Origin: Desarmillaria ectypa
Lineage: Eukaryota; Basidiomycota; Agaricomycetes; Agaricales; Physalacriaceae
Assembly: GCA_030407005.1 (NCBI GenBank)
Contig: JAUDYN010000007.1
Coordinates: 558,001 to 622,000, forward strand
Length of the DNA stretch: 64,000 nt
Reading direction: 5' to 3'
A program made the translations under genes and the position numbers. Positions 1-12,398 of this stretch are shown here, in pieces. The notes under the pieces are model-generated. The model made no database searches. It was given only the letters and a program-made list of their open reading frames with translations, and was not told the origin of the DNA. Numbering within the stretch: position 1 is the first letter of the stretch; every line of letters starts with the position of its first letter.

Positions 1-1150
1 CTAACGGGAGTTACAGGCTCGCTTTGACTGGTAGGAATGCCAAGGAGAGCGGATAAATCCGAACGGCGCTTTTCCCTTCTTTTAAGAATCTGGCGCGTAG
101 GGCTGCCGGCCACTGCCAATGAGGAATAAGAGCCATTCCATGTTGACCGCTTGCTGTCTCGGGAGGTGAATGAAAGCCGGTGTGAACACGGTTCCGAGAT
201 GGGTCTGGGCGGAGAGAAGAAGGATTTTGGGGGAGGTGATGGAGGGGCGTACATCTCCGAGAGCTGGGATAGCTCGGAAGGAGAAGTGAGCGCGGCAAAA
301 AGGTTTCGTACATTGTCTGATTGTGTTTGAGTTGTGTGAAGGGTAGAGCTGAGAGCTACGCGGAGGGGAGAGGAGGGCGAAGAAGGGACAGAGGAATATT
401 TTTCCTCCTTCTCTACCAGGGCCAGGACTTCGTGTACGACGGAGTTCCATGCGTCATTAGCGGATATAAGGTCTTTAAGAGCATCCATTACAGGGGAGAC
501 ATCGCCTATCGCATCAAAATTTTGGACGTACACCGTGAGAAACATCACCCCGGCTGACAGAAGCGCTAAGAAATAGTATTCTGCACTGGAGAGTATGACT
601 ACCATAGCCAAGGCAACCGATGGAAGCCAGTATTCGGGCGGTGATGGTGTCGGAGGTGATGATGGTGGCGATGAATGGTCGACGCTGGATGTCCTACTGT
701 GCAGGGTTCCCCCAGGTATAGACTCGGAAACGGGTCGCGCCGGACGCGAGTTCGAAAGCGAAGTAGAAAGCAGGGAAGAAGAAATAATATCATACTTGAA
801 TCTCTCGACCAAAGGACGCGAAGTAGAGGTGAATCGTGAGAGGATGGATTGTACGCACTTAGATAGCGGTCAGACTACAGACATGTGCCATATTGCAACG
901 GAGTTACTCACTATGCACCAGTTTGTTAATAATTCATTCTTTGGCTCTAATGCTCCGTCCTCTGGTTCCATATACGGGACATCTTCAACGTCGTCGTGGC
1001 CAATAAAGTCAGACGAGCCACCTGGCATGAGCTCCGGAGCCTCTCCCACATCTGCAGAGCATCAGATGAGCTTCAAATATGCGCATGTATTAACAATTAA
1101 CCTCTTAGATATCGTTCCAAAGGATGTTCATCGAAAACGGCCTGGGCCAT
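1..1150 (-). CDS. Vezatin/myosin-binding-like membrane protein, 5' part only
   Basis: Three exons can be joined in frame: 1150-1102, 1051-912 and 857-1, the last running off the left edge. The introns are 50 and 54 nt, with GT-AG ends and CTGAT/CTGAC branch sites. The start is the ATG at 1150-1148. The protein opens with an acidic segment, then a stretch that includes VERFKYDIISS, a Pro/Ser-rich linker, a hydrophobic segment around WLPSVALAMVVILSS with a second close behind it (likely membrane anchor), a helical segment with NAWNSVVHEVLALVEKEE, and a Ser/Pro-rich tail. This order resembles fungal myosin-binding (vezatin, Inp2-like) proteins, which tether organelles or membranes to myosin. That assignment is from memory and moderate. 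The gene model is much firmer than the family name. The 3' end lies outside the window. Confidence 0.6.
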
Positions 1151-3366
1151 CGCATAAAGTTGGAACTAAGCGCCGCAGTTAAATGTTTAAGGTAAATTTG
1201 TAACAGAATTGAGCATTCAGATGTTAATAAATCGTAAGGAGTTCGTTAGGGAAGATTCGCGGCGGTCAGGTGGAGAGAGAAAAGAGCGGCAAAGGTGAAC
1301 TGTGGTAGGCTAGGGTACGAACAGCCCTGCGATTTTGGGCGGTGGCTTACGTAATCGGACGATTTCAAACTCGGGGAACCCGGCCCGTAATCCAACAGTC
1401 AACGCAAATGAGATACTGGCTGATGGTCTGTGTCCTGCATTTACTTTTGGAGCCATGCAATGAAATGGTATCTTTCTGAGATGCGCTGCCTACCTATACA
1501 GAGTGGACGCTGTAACCTTTCGGAAATCGGGGACCTTTTCAGCGCATCGTTGCAGCACGGATCGTCCCTCGATGGCTACATATATACCGTGTCTTTCCTT
1601 CGAAACTCCACATGCTCCTATCTTCTTGTGCAGGTAAGATCTAAAGCTATGTTGTTTCGTTACCCGTTTATCATAATTGCCTGGGTGAGCGTATTTATGA
1701 CCGGTCCTGAGGAAACCACACTAGTTGTTACTTTTCAGCAGACACCTTGCCTTCTGATGCGTCTTTGGGCGATTCCGTGCTACTTCTAAGCATTATCAAT
1801 GGCCCTTACCTTTCGGTTTCTGTACAGCTGCATCTGTACTTATGGAGGAGTCCTCTTTCCCTCCTGAATTGGCATTCACTGGAATAACGATCATGTTGGC
1901 CTGTTCTGCTGAAGTGCATTTGTCGTTTGGGTTCTGTTCGGGAATAAATAACTCTCGCAAACCCGTCTTCTCCAGAGTCACTGTCAGCTGCGCCTACGCT
2001 CAGCTCCGAGTTCGAACATATCGGCTTCCGAAGACCGACTCAATAGAACCACCTCCTATATCCTTGTCATCCTCGTTATCGTTATGATCACACTAACTGA
2101 TGAAAGACTGCCCCCTTCGGATCGCCCAAACAAGTTACCAAGAAAGAAAATTGGTACGTACCAACGCGTAGTGGCATATGAGCAGTGATACCTTGTATGA
2201 ATGATAGGATAAACAAACTAGGATAGGTCATATGGTGCATCAAAATGCTTCTTGCGCTACCAAAGGATGCTTCGCAATCGCTTTGACGATGTTGTATCGC
2301 GGATTCGAACTTCTGACCAGGATTTCACCAGATTGTTACGGCTCGGGCAATATCCGTACGTTTGGAGCGACAGAAAGAGGTCGATGCTGTCCGACGATAG
2401 CTATAAATAATCTATCATATAGGTGTACCTGTGTCCCATTACCAACTGCTTTACATATATATCGCCTACCCAGTATTCAAGGGTAAATCCAAGCAATTTT
2501 GTTTGAAGTGGCAAAATTTCATTTTCGCTATTCAGAACTCTTTGGCTTCGTAAGATCTGTTGTGGGGACAAACCCCGAAAGTAATAATACAGATGGAAAA
2601 GAATCGTTACCCAATACAGAAGTCACCACAGCGCAACAGGGTGTGGGCACTGGGAGCACCGAAGCCCACGGACGCAATGACGATTGGTCCGTTTCTACCC
2701 ATTGAGAGGGATAGCCTTACAGCCATATAAAATAAGCGTGATCATCGGGGTAGAAGTATTTTTATATTGACAAGAGGGTTGCATTGGGTAGACGAAGTCA
2801 GATTCGGAGCCGACACCCACTGGCAGGAAACGCGGATATTCAGGGAAGAAAAACCCAGTCTTTCGAAATGACATGATTTTGAGATGTGGTTAATCATAGT
2901 CCAAAGGACAGATATCAGCCATTTCAACGACCATCCACGGTCAAACTTCAGGAAAGGTTTGAGTGATCATGTGATCGCGAATTTCCGGCGGCCGAAGAGA
3001 TCAACGATGTCACCGATTTAACCGTTCTTTGTCTCTTTTACCCGTAACGGCCTTTGGACCAATGGACGAAAAAGCAAACGGAACGGTATCTTTTCTGTAA
3101 TGGCCTCAAATACGGGAACAAGTATCCTTGAAAAAGGGCGCACTTGTCAACTGAGTCGTCGAGGCTATCTATTATGGACGACTCTTGTCAGGTGATGGAC
3201 GCAGGCTGTGTTGTAGATGACAGTCATCGTTGTCGTCTCATCGGGGCGGCGGAGTATGACAATGCGCAATCACTACTTCGTTAACTTGGCAACGGGACAG
3301 ATCGGCAACATAGCTGCTTAAAAACACTGTCTGTCCCTCCTCTGTTTTCCGCAGTACTCGGGAATC
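1151..3366. other. Intergenic, no supported gene
   Basis: Only short frames occur here, with no spliceable long reading frame, no recognisable domain and no tRNA fold. It contains the promoter of the minus-strand membrane protein gene on its left and the leader of the FAD oxidoreductase on its right. I see nothing else that I can support. Confidence 0.5.
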
Positions 3367-5522
3367 ATGGACCTTCTCTGGATTTTAGGAATATCACTCA
3401 CTGTATACAGTGTCGCTTTATACCTTGGACGCGCTGTCAGACGCGGGCAGCTCTTGAAGCACACATGTGTGCTGGACATCGACTCACTGGGACTTAGGTT
3501 ACCTCGCGAGAAAATAAAGGGGACAGCTATTATTTGCGGCGGAAGGTAATTACACCTCTGATTTCTATAGCCCCTCATTGACCGGATTTCTTAGCATCGG
3601 GGGTCTCTTGGCAGCTCGAGTATGTCATGACCACTTTGACGACGTTGTCATCATCGAACCAGAGGCGTGGATGAATACGCCGGATGCAACACGGGTGGAC
3701 CCATGGAACCAACAGGGCAAGCGCTCACGAGTTATGCAGTACGACTCGTTACATGGTATTTTGCTATCTCATCAAGTTTCTTTCCCTGACTGATCGTTGC
3801 ACTATAGTCATTCTACCTATGGGATACAAAGTCATTTCTAAACTGTTCCCAAATATTGAAGAACAAGGAAAAGGATCTGGCATCAAGTAAGCTCGCTCTT
3901 AGTCTGTCCTCTGTCAGATTATTTCGATTGATCGGTATTTTCAGAGTAGGTCCTAGCAACTCGCATATTCATTTTTGGGGAAACGATACTCGTATGCCAG
4001 ACGCAGAATACGGAGGTTCCCTTCCCAAGTCAGTATATGCTGGCCGCGCCGGTATCGAGACTTTTCTGCGTCGCCTAGTTCTCGGCGGGGAGTACAAGAA
4101 CATCCGTCAAGTCATTGGAACAGTCATTGGTGTCTCTCGAAGCGCTCATAGTCACAAGTTCATCGACCAGGTTACGGTCCGTACTCCTGACGGCACCCAA
4201 AACATTCCAGCTGCCCTCGTTGTCGGTATGACCTCGCTATTTCGAGAATATAATTATATATCGATGACTCACTCTCCCAGACTGCACAGGTCCTGCCGCT
4301 TCTGGCATGAAATGGCTTCGACGAGAAGGGTACGGGTTCGCCGATAGATACGGCCGGAACCAGCTACCTCTCGACCAACTAAAGATTGCCTATGACCAAA
4401 AGCTTCATTATACTACACTCCAATTTCGCATCACGCCTGAGCTTGGGAGGAAGCTACCTGGTCTTCCGGTTCCGTACGATGAATGCTGGGGAATTTATGC
4501 CAACTCGACGGACCCCGAGAAGGAGAACCGATGTGTGTATTCTCTACGTGTGGATGGAGACATCAGTGCGCCTTCATTCCTCTCGAATAATTATTGAACC
4601 TCCACCCAATGTCCCCCAGTACAAATTTGTTTCAGCGCCATGGGTGAATGCGAACTTCCGAAGACCCTTGAGGAAGCGAAGGCATGCGCTCGATCTCTGG
4701 TCACCGAGAAGCCCATCCCTGAGACGTTCTTCCAAATGCTCGACATGCTCGATGAAGTGAAGGATACCATGACTTGCAGCAAAGTTCGTTATCGTATGTG
4801 TGCGCTTCGATTTATTTTGTTGGAAATACTGAAATCATATCAGCTGGATCCAGCTACATTAGATATGAAAGCGCCGTCAACTTGCCGACGAATTGGATTG
4901 CCGTGGGCGACAGTGTTATGAGGGTCAACCCGGTCTATGGGTGATTTGTCCACTTTGAACTGTTCGTTTCAATTGGAAGCTAACAGTAATAATAGGCAAG
5001 GGTGTTCGAAGGCTTCCTTCGGTGCCATTTGTCTGCACAAGTTACTCATGAACTCAAGCGTGATACCAAGAGATTTCTCAAAGAAATACTTTAGCATCCA
5101 CGCAGAGAAGATTAAGCCACTTTGGTCAGTGGTTTTTTAACATTTTCCTTGAGTTTCATCTTGAAAGTAACGGGTCTTCAGGACGTCGCTAAAAGTCGGT
5201 GGTATGTTTTATATTATATTACTTTTCGACGTGTTTAAACCGTGTACATTCAGATTATTCGTTTCCGACGACAGTTCCACTTCCCGGGGAGACGTTATCT
5301 AAAGGTTCATGGCTTCGATGGTACATGAAAAAGTTGACGGTTCTATCTTTCACTGTAAGTTCCCCGGACAGTATAGACCATTTGTTAATTCCTCATACCC
5401 TTTCACAGGATGACCAAGCGGGTTCAGCATTATGGCATATCAGATCGCTCCTTGCTCCGCCTGTTGATGCGTTACAGCCAGGGCTGATACTTAAAGTGTG
5501 CCTGAGTCTCATCAAAGGGTAA
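3367..5522 (+). CDS. FAD-dependent oxidoreductase, intact copy 1
   Basis: Eleven exons join to 539 codons plus TAA: 3367-3545, 3595-3755, 3808-3886, 3945-4225, 4281-4565, 4620-4793, 4844-4940, 4996-5124, 5182-5201, 5254-5354, 5409-5522. Every junction keeps frame, and the introns are about 48-58 nt. An N-terminal hydrophobic segment (residues 3-24) suggests membrane anchoring. A glycine-rich dinucleotide-binding motif, GGSIGG, lies at residues 58-63 and is followed by the acidic end VVIIEPE. DCTGP begins at residue 234. The GD motif of flavin monooxygenases is at G408-D409, with P416 and GQG 419-421. This fits a group A-like FAD monooxygenase or oxidoreductase; the substrate is unknown. Two damaged relatives lie at 16514-17590 and 46220-48249. 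This is the only copy that looks functional. Confidence 0.85.
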
Positions 5523-6059
5523 AACAGGAGAATTTCATCCCGTTATTAGTTCAGTTCGAAATTCAATAAAAAGATCCCCTCCTCACATCAGTGTATGTTA
5601 TGTTAGAATACGCGCTACGCTCAGCCTTTCTCTGTCCGTGTAGGGCAACAAGCTGAGGTGGCGAGTACAAAATGTGAGGTATATATACTACTGTAAAGTC
5701 TGAGGAAGCGAGGAAATGTATGTACTGACTAAATAACGGAAATGAACTGAGTCGCAGTGTCCAAGAAGTGGATCGTCGCAGTGATGAGCAAGAAGGCGGG
5801 GTGACAGCGTGCGAGGCGCTCCCGAGTGAAATTCTATGCTCTCTTTCACTGTTCATCAAAAAATATAAATAAATTTCATGTGTTTATTGAAAGGCATACA
5901 AAATGAGGAGCACGAAGTATGAAGGAAACCGCTCTTCATCATGACCTTGGGATAGAGGCTCGGCATGTCGTCGGAGTTAGAAAACTGTACCCACGAACAA
6001 TACCCTGGGCCCCCACCCTCTAAAACACTCCGAGTTCTGGCAGCCCCGCAGTTCATACT
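5523..6059. other. Spacer with weak minus-strand frames
   Basis: Downstream of the FAD oxidoreductase. Two short minus-strand frames occur (about 5563-5859 and 5856-6056), without any motif I recognise. The second may be the decayed tail of the coding trace at 6060-6340. Confidence 0.3.
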
Positions 6060-6340
6060 ATGTCAGAGGGTATATCTTTGCCGATAGTGATATCAAGACT
6101 CGAAATCACGTAAGTCTCACGGCCTTCGTCGTCATTCACCACGGCGTCGAAAACATGAAGCCTTCTTCACTTGGACTTCATCGCGCCGGGATCCTCATCA
6201 GCCGACCAAAGAAATGGAGCTTTGGTGTTCGGTCGGCCAGTGTCTTCCTTTTGACCCCAATCATCAATGTCTGGGCATTTCCCGAAGACTTGTATTTCAG
6301 GGATATCTGGCTAGGTAGTTTGGTACTCATCGCCAAGTAT
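6060..6340 (-). pseudogene. Coding remnant of unknown family
   Basis: Read on the minus strand, about 90 codons look protein-like. A segment containing FGKCPDIDDWGQKEDTGRP and ending in LWSADEDPGAMKSK is followed by one TGA. The same frame then continues with RRLHVFDAVVNDDEGRETY and a short stretch ending in DIPSDIV. A single stop inside good coding-like sequence suggests a broken gene or an intron I failed to place. I do not recognise the family. No start codon or 5' exons could be joined. Confidence 0.25.
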
Positions 6341-6954
6341 CAGAAGTTCTGCGATCAGACATTTTGATTGAGGCAGTATGTGTTGCTTTGAACATCACCA
6401 GCACCTATCTCTTATTTGCTTCATAGATGATTTTCAGTTATCGATTATCCTGTAAAGGTATTCAACGCAAGCAGCTCTTGGAGAAATTCGCGCATATGGC
6501 CCTTTTCGGATGGAATACGCCTGTTACTTGAAGCCTGATTCTGGAATACACGATGCCTTGATATGTTCCAGTATGCTGTTAGCCAAAATCCAGTCGCAAT
6601 GGTTCATATTGCTTAGTATGCGAGCGAGACCGCGTATGTATTCTTAGATACCTAGGGAGAAAGAAATGGGTCGGTTTGCCGGTGTTGGGTGTCTTCCTTC
6701 ATCCGGTGACGACAAAATAATCTCTTCGTCATTACTCTGGTTCTGATAGTGAGTCTGAAAATGTGTTTCCCAACGAAGCTCGACCGGATATCTCCGAGTA
6801 CAAGTGCAATAAGACTCCCTTTCATATGGCAATGCCGGATATTTCTTACACTTTTTCACACTGCCATGATGTCGTCTATAGCTGCTGAAATCGTTGACTA
6901 CCAAGCCAAGCGAAAGGAATTGATATCCAAGATAGATATCTTCGATTGGATTGA

Positions 6955-7218
6955 TTGGACCAGCATAAGTCGTCCGCTCTCGAGATACAGGCAGACCACT
7001 TGCTTCATAGCATTCGCACCGCTGAAACCAAGCTAGTATGGAGTGCAGATCATCCCAATATGCCTCGTCCATTCCCTGGCATGGAATTCTTGACCAGTGA
7101 GTTGATCTCTGCTTCTTTGTCTGGGGATTACGCCTATACGTTTTCAGGCAAGAGTATCATTATCAAAACCGAAACCATTCAAGACTTCCAATTCTGTTCA
7201 ACTATGGGATACTATTAG
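6955..7218 (+). pseudogene. Two-exon fragment, unknown
   Basis: A plus-strand frame has KLVWSADHPNMPRPFPGMEF and then a perfect small intron (CCA|GTGAGT ... TTTTCAG, near 7099-7146). Removing it joins the frame to a short 3' exon ending in TAG at about 7216-7218. No upstream start or domain was found, and an overlapping minus-strand frame also exists at 6644-7072. It may be the 3' end of a decayed gene. Function unknown. Confidence 0.2.
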
Positions 7219-7766
7219 CACTTTGTTCTGACGATTCTTCGGTCTTCGGTAACATGGGGTTATCTTTCGATTTCTTTCAGGTATTGTACCCCTAGATACA
7301 GTACCGCCCTGTACCGAGCTGATTTTACCCTTGAAGGTACTTGTATCAAGCGAAGTTACCGGCCTTACTCAGATGGGCGCTATTGCTAGAGACGGAATAA
7401 AAGTATTTTGACCGCCTTCTAGGATGAAGTCCCTTTTGACGGGAGAAACTTAGCTCTCTATGCTTGAATCACACCAGGAGATCGCGCTTGAGAAGTGGCA
7501 TAGATATTGGCAGAAGTTCTTGGAGCATGTTATGTCAAGAGGGTAGATGCTGACCGGTTGTACGGTAGGATTCTGCTGCTGCTTTTATCATACAGCGGTG
7601 CTGATCATCATGTAATCACCTGGCTATGCGAAGGCCAACTATCAGAAAACTAGTATGAATAATTAGGGCGAGTCTGCTGTTCGTGCTCTGTCAGTCGGCG
7701 CCGGGAGGGAAACAGAAATACCTACATCATTGTGTACAAGGAGGCCGCATAGAGATGTAGAGAGGA
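7219..7766. other. Intergenic spacer
   Basis: This is the 3' flank of the F-box gene on its right. I see no supported coding sequence, RNA gene or repeat. Confidence 0.5.
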
Positions 7767-9971
7767 TCAAGTCATTACTGAAGATTCTAAAGATTTTGCC
7801 CAAGTAGGATTCCAACGCGGCCTGTCTGGGATTCTCAGTCCTACGTATTCGATATGTGTCCGTCCATCCATCCTCTTAACGCGCCAGTCAATTCCTCCGA
7901 CCGACGTACAGAACGAGATGGTTTCCAACGTCGTAATAAACGCCGAAAATACAACAGCCATACGATGGCGCTCGTCATCCTCTGACAACTCGTCGTCTTG
8001 TTCCCAAGGAGGCCGTCCAGCATAAGGGAGAACCGAATCACCATGTTCTCCCCCTTCGAATAGTACCAGAGCCTTAGGCGTTACCCGGTCGAACACCACG
8101 GGCATGTTCCAGCCAAATGAACGAAGATTCGTGAAATTCGAAAAGTGGGACGCATACATCCACACCGGCTCCGGCCAGGAGCATAACCAGCGCTCGTGCC
8201 GTCCGGCTCGGCGCAGCAACGTCAATGTCTCGAGGCCTGGGAGCCTTTCTGCTATGCCGCTAATAAGCTCTGGGCGCCCTTCCAACAATCCATCGAGGTA
8301 TAATGATCGGATAGAATATTTGCCCAGTACATCCACCAGCTGAAGGATATCCGTATCGGATTTAGGATATGCCAATCCGACTTTGACGTGAGAGAGCGGA
8401 TGCGATGTCGTAGAGGACCCAAGGACTACCAGCCACTCCTTGAACTCGTCTAAGGATTCAGAGTGCAAGCCGTCAATGCACAAGTACTGAAGATGACGGA
8501 GGCAGGCGAAGTCGGAGAATCTGGATGGTAGATATACTGCTCCTCGTCCCCTCTCCCGAAGAATGGTAAGCTCGACTACATTTGGACAGAAATAAATGAA
8601 CTGCAAGATACCAGGTCGGAAGTGAAGATGATAGTCAATAAGAAACGTAAGATGGCGGACGCTCCGTAGCCGAGGAAGCGAATAAGGGTAGGAGGGGAGG
8701 AGCAAGTCCATAGGATAAAAAAACACGCAGCCATGAAGGAAGATCGTGTGAAGATCAGATAAAGCCGCTATCGCGTCCATAAATTGCTCGTCAATGCTAA
8801 ATCCTCGGTTTTTGAGGGTCGTCAGGTTTGGACAATGCTGTAGAACTTCGCAAAGCATCGAACGAATGACATCGAATGTTGGCGTGTATTCGTGTTGATC
8901 CTGGCACCAATCATCGAGGAGGCGGACTCTTCGAAGTCGGTCTGTAATGTCGGGTCGGCTGAGGAGAAATTCCAGCGTAGCTACGGATCGTTCATGAGCC
9001 TGTTGTAGCGATGAAGGGTCTTTTGCCTGTGTCGAGGACGACTTGAGTCGAGTGTCTCGCTGCTGGGAATCTAGATTTGTAGGTAACACGCCGAGTAAGC
9101 GAGACTAGTTTGATTTCAGTGACAACAATGCCGGCATAAAGCATAGACCTACAACGTATATATATGGGAGAGAAACGGCTTTCAGATGTTTGCAAGTTGC
9201 AGAGAGGGCGCGAGCAGAGGAAAGATCGCTTTCGCGAAAGCAGAGATCAAGCAGCTCATCTGGAAGATTGAGGAGGCATAATTCCTGGAATTTGGGTTTT
9301 GCTGGAGCTCCATTATCGTCAAAAACTGAGTTAACAAATGCGTCAGTGCGAGTTGGTAAGGGATGTAGAGTACTAACGCGGAAGTGCAACAGCGAAGACA
9401 ATAGAAAAGTCGAGCCCTTTCGGAATCAGCCATTTCGCTCTGAAAGTTTCCCAGACCGAGTCATCCGAGAGAGACACTTTCGTAAGCCTTGATTCGTCAT
9501 CAATGACCTGAACAGTTAATGCTTGGACGGCTGTAAGCTCCTTAGCGAAGGCGTGCACCAGAGGGTCGAAAAATGCGTATCTCTTCCAGACAGCGCCATT
9601 CAAAAAATCGGAATAGGATATGAATCTTATCACTCACAGAGCGGTGGCGTCCTGAAAGATCGAGGTTTCCCTGTGTGCAAGGATGAGACTTCTGTTGCTG
9701 TTACTATCAGAGAAACTCGCACCTTAACGAATCCCTCCCACGAAAATATAAACCCGTAGAATCTCACCACCTGAAAGCAAGGATCTTGGATAATGTCGGT
9801 GTCGCCTGCTTCATTGATACATTCATAGGTTTTCGGAGGCGCTGTTGACTGATCAGAGCATAGAAAAATTGTGGACGTGGCAAGGAGGTCAAAACACGTC
9901 AGCTGCGGCCAGGAGGGTCGATAAGTAGTGAGAGATTTGCGTATCTGTGATTCATTTTCCAGCAAATGCAT
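7767..9971 (-). CDS. F-box protein with extended N-terminal region
   Basis: Five exons join in frame to 665 aa: 9971-9723, 9670-9638, 9582-9378, 9325-9153, 9104-7767. The introns are 48-55 nt. The F-box lies at about residues 183-220 (LPDELLDLCF...ATCKHLK). F-box proteins bind Skp1 and recruit targets to SCF ubiquitin ligases. The long last exon has irregular leucine-rich repeats, typical of substrate-binding halves in Agaricomycete F-box families. The first 180 residues lie upstream of the F-box and match no domain I know. They include a 33-nt exon encoding GNLDLSGRHRS, and the same exon is preserved in the neighbouring dead copy, which supports the splice model. The start is the ATG at 9971-9969; a further 5' exon cannot be excluded. 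Confidence 0.8.
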
Positions 9972-10149
9972 GGAGGTCGATTATCGTAGTCGTCGTTGCT
10001 GTACAAGGTGAGGATACGTGCACGTGCCAGGTTTTAAGGTAAGTATTTCATTTTAATAATTTGATAATGCGAATTTATGGGCCAAAGTAGGCAAACAAAA
10101 CAGGGTTCAGTACGTATTCAACGTTCAACAATAATTGATTGCTCTTCCC
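9972..10149. other. Spacer between F-box gene and its dead copy
   Basis: A short AT-rich stretch that should hold the promoter of the intact F-box gene. No clear TATA box was seen. Confidence 0.4.
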
Positions 10150-12235
10150 ACGGAAGATTCCATAAATATGGATCCAACTTGAATTCCAGATGTCCGATTG
10201 AACCGTCTGGACCAATGTGCCACTTCACTGCCCCTCTTCAGCAGCAGATTATAGACGGAAAACACGCATGCCATGATATGACTGGCATCTTCAGATGACC
10301 AGTCATCCCACTGATACCACAATTTGTCGCTGGACGGAAGCAAATAGGGGTCACACTCAGTGGCGCTCCCCTCTAATGTTGCCATATTTCGTGGTCCTAT
10401 CTCTTCGTATATGAGATGAAAATTCCATGCGAATGACCGCCATTTTGAGAAGTTGGAGAAGTGGGAGGCGTACATCCACGGAGGCTGAGGCCAGCAACAC
10501 GGAACGGTTATTCGTTGGCGGGAGCTTTGCCGACGGAAGAGTCAAGGAATTAATGTTCGGATCTCGTTGGCCTATGTTTTCGATCAGAGCTGGCCTGCCT
10601 TCAGCTAGCCCATCTATGACCGAATCGTGAATGGGGAAGCCGTGAAGCGCAACCAGCAACTCGTCGACGCTAGCATCATACAGCGGTATGGCAAATCCAA
10701 GTTTGAGGCGCAATAACGGAGGGAGATGAGGCAAAGAACGGAGTGCAACGAGCTATTCTCCGAGAGCATTTACGCATGCGGGGAATAGCACGTCAATGCA
10801 TAGATTACGAAGGGACTGGAGTCGAGGGACCTTCAACAATTGTTGGCATCCACGGAAAAGCGCCGACTTGTCCAGGACCTGTCATAATAGGTAGGTCGAC
10901 CACATTTGGACAGAGACTGACGAAATTCCAAACGGCGAAATCCTCGAATCCAAATTGCTCCAGGAGAAGGGAAAGGTCACGGACATGCGCCAGCTGCGGT
11001 AGGTGTTCTGGATCGGAAAAGTCGTATGTGTCTGGAGGATATACGAAAATACTGTGCCGCGAAGGCACAGTCTATGAAGATTGGGCAGCAAATACAGGGC
11101 CGTCACCAATTGGCTATCGACATTGAAGCCATCGTAGGTGGTGGCGGTTAGGCTTTGACAGCCTTTCAGGATATTCTTGACTAGGGACATTGCGCTGGGT
11201 ACTGCGAGGGATTCTCTGTGCAGGTACCCCATAGTAGTCGAAGAAGCGGACTGATGATGAGGTCAAGAAGAGTAAGAAGAAAATCTAACATGTCCATAAA
11301 CTGAGACTGGGACATCTTAAACAGCTCCTTTTCAGCTTCTTCTTCCACCGGATGATCAGGGTCTACGTGGTTTTGTGAATACCCCAATAGGCGACACTGG
11401 AGTCATAGCATATAAGCAATAGCTGAAATGATGGACAGCTATCTTTTTAAAGCATCGAAAAGTTGGTGCATCCTGAATGTCGCATTCACGAAAAATAAGA
11501 TTTAGCAGTTCCTCTGGGAGATTCAACAGACAAAGCTTCTGAAACCCTGTGGATGGATTTTTGTTGGTGAATACGATTCCCGCACCAGTGACTTGAATTT
11601 TATATCAACGCCTTTTTATTTGTCCAAAAACGAAATGCAGACCCACAGAATTCAGTCAATACGTAGCCAAACGAGAAAAAGTCTGGTATTAACCATTTTC
11701 ATGTAAATTCTTCCTATTTTGTGTCGTCTTTGAATTGATATTCGATGCATATATGTCAGAAACCTCGAGGGTCAATGCTCCGGGACTCGCTATCTTCCTC
11801 AGCGAGAAAGCAGAGCGCCATCAACTCGTCGATGAACTCTACGAAGTGGACTTCCAAGAATTCAAATCGCTGTTAAAAAATTCGTCAGTTACCATGTCCA
11901 TGAAAATTCCTACATCTGACTTACAGACCGATGGAAGCCTGAAAGATCCAAGTCGCCCTTTAAATAAAAATAAATACAGGCAAGAAAAATAAAATGTGAG
12001 CACAAACCGTAATAAAGCCCTTCACAGCGGCAAAGAAGGCTTCTAATCCGACTACTTGGAATGTCTGGTCATGAACGATATCGGTTTCCCCATCTTCATT
12101 GACCGTTTCGTAATAGTACTTCATAAAATAATCTTGCGCAAGGCAGCCAAAACAAGTAAGCAGTGGCCACTTGGGTGGGTCCATGAGGAGGGCCTTCCGC
12201 ATTTGAGGCTCATCTTCTGAGAGGCACAGTGTCAT
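10150..12235 (-). pseudogene. F-box protein pseudogene, tandem paralogue
   Basis: This aligns along the whole length of the intact F-box gene next to it. The first exon (12235-12008, 76 codons) has FQVVGLEAFFAAVKGFIT in the same place as the intact gene's FQVVRFYGFIFSWEGFVK. The following 33-nt exon encodes GDLDLSGFHRS. The third exon then meets a stop. The F-box core is still readable near 11500-11530 (LLNLPEELLNLIF). The leucine-rich part is split by at least three frameshifts: near 11220, near 11050 and near 10490, where the frame ending at SASVD must shift to continue as PPWMYASHFSNF. It is clearly not translatable as one protein. Same strand and order as its partner, so a tandem duplication is likely. 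Confidence 0.8.
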
Positions 12236-12398
12236 CGGAGCAGAATTCCAGGGTTGCAGATGATGGTGACTCGGACTGGAGAGGACGTGCAGCGACAATG
12301 ATGTCATAGCCGCAAACGACCAAATCAAGCAGATGTATACAGCAAAAATTCGTACAACACTACTGTACAGTGAGGAAAGCTAAGCTAACGGGAATGTG

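Noticed and set aside
595..1182. A 195-codon open frame on the plus strand
   Set aside because: It is antisense to the three-exon minus-strand gene, whose introns, phases and domain order are much more convincing.
10743..11126. A plus-strand gene within the second F-box region
   Set aside because: It is antisense to the aligned F-box pseudogene and has no motif.
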